Of a stretch of DNA of 52,852 bases, positions 52,282 to 52,852 are shown piece by piece. Position numbers and translations under genes: made by a program. This DNA comes from Fodinibius sp050117475 (GTDB lineage: Bacteria > Bacteroidota > Rhodothermia > Balneolales > Balneolaceae), in assembly GCA_050117475.1 (NCBI GenBank), contig JASFMR010000011.1:1-52852 (forward strand), given 5' to 3'. The notes under the pieces were generated by a model. It was not told the DNA's origin. It saw only the letters and a program-made list of their open reading frames with translations, and did not search any database. Numbering within the stretch: the stretch's first letter is position 1; the number at the start of each line of letters is the position of its first letter.

Positions 52282-52852
52282 CATCGTCCGAAACCATTAT
52301 ATCGACGAAAGACCTGGAGATTGGATTCAAGGCTCATAGAGCAGCCAAACCAGCCAAGATCGTCGCCCGTAATGTAAATGTGGCTTTAAAGGGCGGCCAA
52401 GTTGTATGCCTGCTTGGCCCAAATGGATCCGGGAAATCTACCCTGATTAAAACCCTTGCCGGTTTACATCCGCCTTTAGACGGTACGATAAAATTTTCAG
52501 AGCGGAATCTTTCCCAATTTACGATTGAAAGCCTTGCTCGCAAGATCAGTACTGTTTTGACAGATAGGATCACTATCGGAAACCTGAGCGTTTATGAGCT
52601 CGTTTCATTTGGGCGGTCTCCCTATACCGGCTGGTACGGCTCACTAACGCAGGAGGACATTAGCATCATCGAATGGGCTATTAAAGCAACGGGAATTGAG
52701 CAATTTGTTGACCGGGATGTGCTTCACCTAAGTGATGGGGAACGGCAAAAGGTTATGATTGCCCGGGCCCTGGCTCAGGATACCTCGGCTATATTACTGG
52801 ATGAGCCAACAGCACACCTGGATTTACCCAATCGCGTTGAGATTATTCGCTT
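52278..52852 (+). CDS. Cobalamin ABC importer ATP-binding protein (BtuD-like), partial
   Basis: The ATPase of the B12 importer, cut by the window end after about 191 residues. It starts at ATG 52278, overlapping the permease stop (ATGA). The Walker A motif is LLGPNGSGKSTLIKTLAGL, the Q-loop region has no typical Gln but includes LTDRITIGNLSVYELVSFGRSPYTGWYG, the ABC signature is LSDGERQKVMIARALAQD, and the Walker B is AILLDEPTAHLDLPNR. Signature LSDGE instead of LSGGE is common in this family. The N-terminal 40 residues (KAHRAAKPAKIVARNVNVAL) are usual. The remaining domain and possibly more B12-related genes lie beyond the edge. Confidence 0.93.
   Translation, partial: MTSSETIISTKDLEIGFKAHRAAKPAKIVARNVNVALKGGQVVCLLGPNGSGKSTLIKTLAGLHPPLDGTIKFSERNLSQFTIESLARKISTVLTDRITIGNLSVYELVSFGRSPYTGWYGSLTQEDISIIEWAIKATGIEQFVDRDVLHLSDGERQKVMIARALAQDTSAILLDEPTAHLDLPNRVEIIR

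Noticed and set aside
1..52852. tRNA, rRNA, CRISPR arrays, insertion sequences, phage genes and att sites
   Set aside because: I scanned the intergenic gaps by eye and saw no cloverleaf-like or repeat-spacer pattern and no transposase or integrase. A tRNA finder and CRISPR search were not run.

Overview
This 52.9 kb window is a gene-dense piece of a Gram-negative chromosome of the Bacteroidota/Chlorobiota/Rhodothermota group. A Balneolales-type (Balneolota) organism is my best guess, but that placement is inference from gene content and no 16S gene is present. The supporting signs are a C-terminal type IX secretion sorting domain, a GldE-type CBS transporter directly behind ssb, a DUF3098 protein, several lipoproteins, and recurring TAnCTTT(G/A) boxes about 30-60 bases upstream of start codons that resemble the -7 element of Bacteroidota promoters. 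Most genes are housekeeping or ordinary accessory genes. I see no rRNA, tRNA, CRISPR array, insertion sequence, integrase or phage gene.

Layout. 1-10.5 kb (mostly +): start of a secreted, probably beta-lactamase-like serine hydrolase (-, cut by the window edge), ssb, gldE-like transporter, murB, a two-nuclease-domain DUF2779 protein, an M48 metalloprotease, purB, and a LuxE-like/LuxC-like fatty-acid-activation and reduction pair. 10.5-15 kb: a GAF-SpoIIE phosphatase (-) divergent from a membrane Ser/Thr kinase with TolB-like and TPR domains (+), followed by a small membrane-anchored cupredoxin-like protein. 15-21.1 kb (-): FAD amine oxidase, class III fructose-1,6-bisphosphatase, YbaK-type deacylase, M3 lipoprotein peptidase. 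21.1-25.7 kb (+): a REP-like palindrome, leuS, an AraC regulator and a lactonase-type metallo-beta-lactamase protein. 25.9-34.2 kb (-): small membrane protein, GH3-family acyl-adenylase, citrate synthase with terminator, mazG, and a maf/TPR/'asparagine synthetase B-like' cluster. 34.3-41.2 kb (+): DUF3098, DUF92, a dicarboxylate symporter, a TPR lipoprotein-like or secreted protein, a T9SS cargo protein, and an aldo/keto reductase. 41.2-49.6 kb (-): acyl-ACP thioesterase and a three-gene RND efflux operon (adaptor plus two permeases). 49.8-52.9 kb (+): a cobalamin riboswitch controlling a btuF-btuC-btuD-like importer whose ATPase gene runs off the end.

How the genes work together. The clearest regulated unit is the riboswitch plus B12 importer, in which the first gene's Shine-Dalgarno sequence sits in a small hairpin loop just behind the aptamer. 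The RND operon is one translationally coupled unit. The LuxE/LuxC pair should reduce fatty acids to aldehydes without a luciferase. The acyl-ACP thioesterase and aldo/keto reductase elsewhere in the window could supply substrate and consume product, but nothing in the sequence links them. The divergent phosphatase and kinase may form a signalling pair.

I did not find an unmistakable new defence or mobile system. The best candidates for a second look are the luciferase-free LuxE/LuxC pair, the DUF2779 protein with an apparently dead Cas4-like nuclease half and an intact DEDD half, the apparent ATA start codon of the GAF-SpoIIE gene, the possible frameshift at the start of the GH3 gene, and several unexplained perfect palindromes in intergenic regions.
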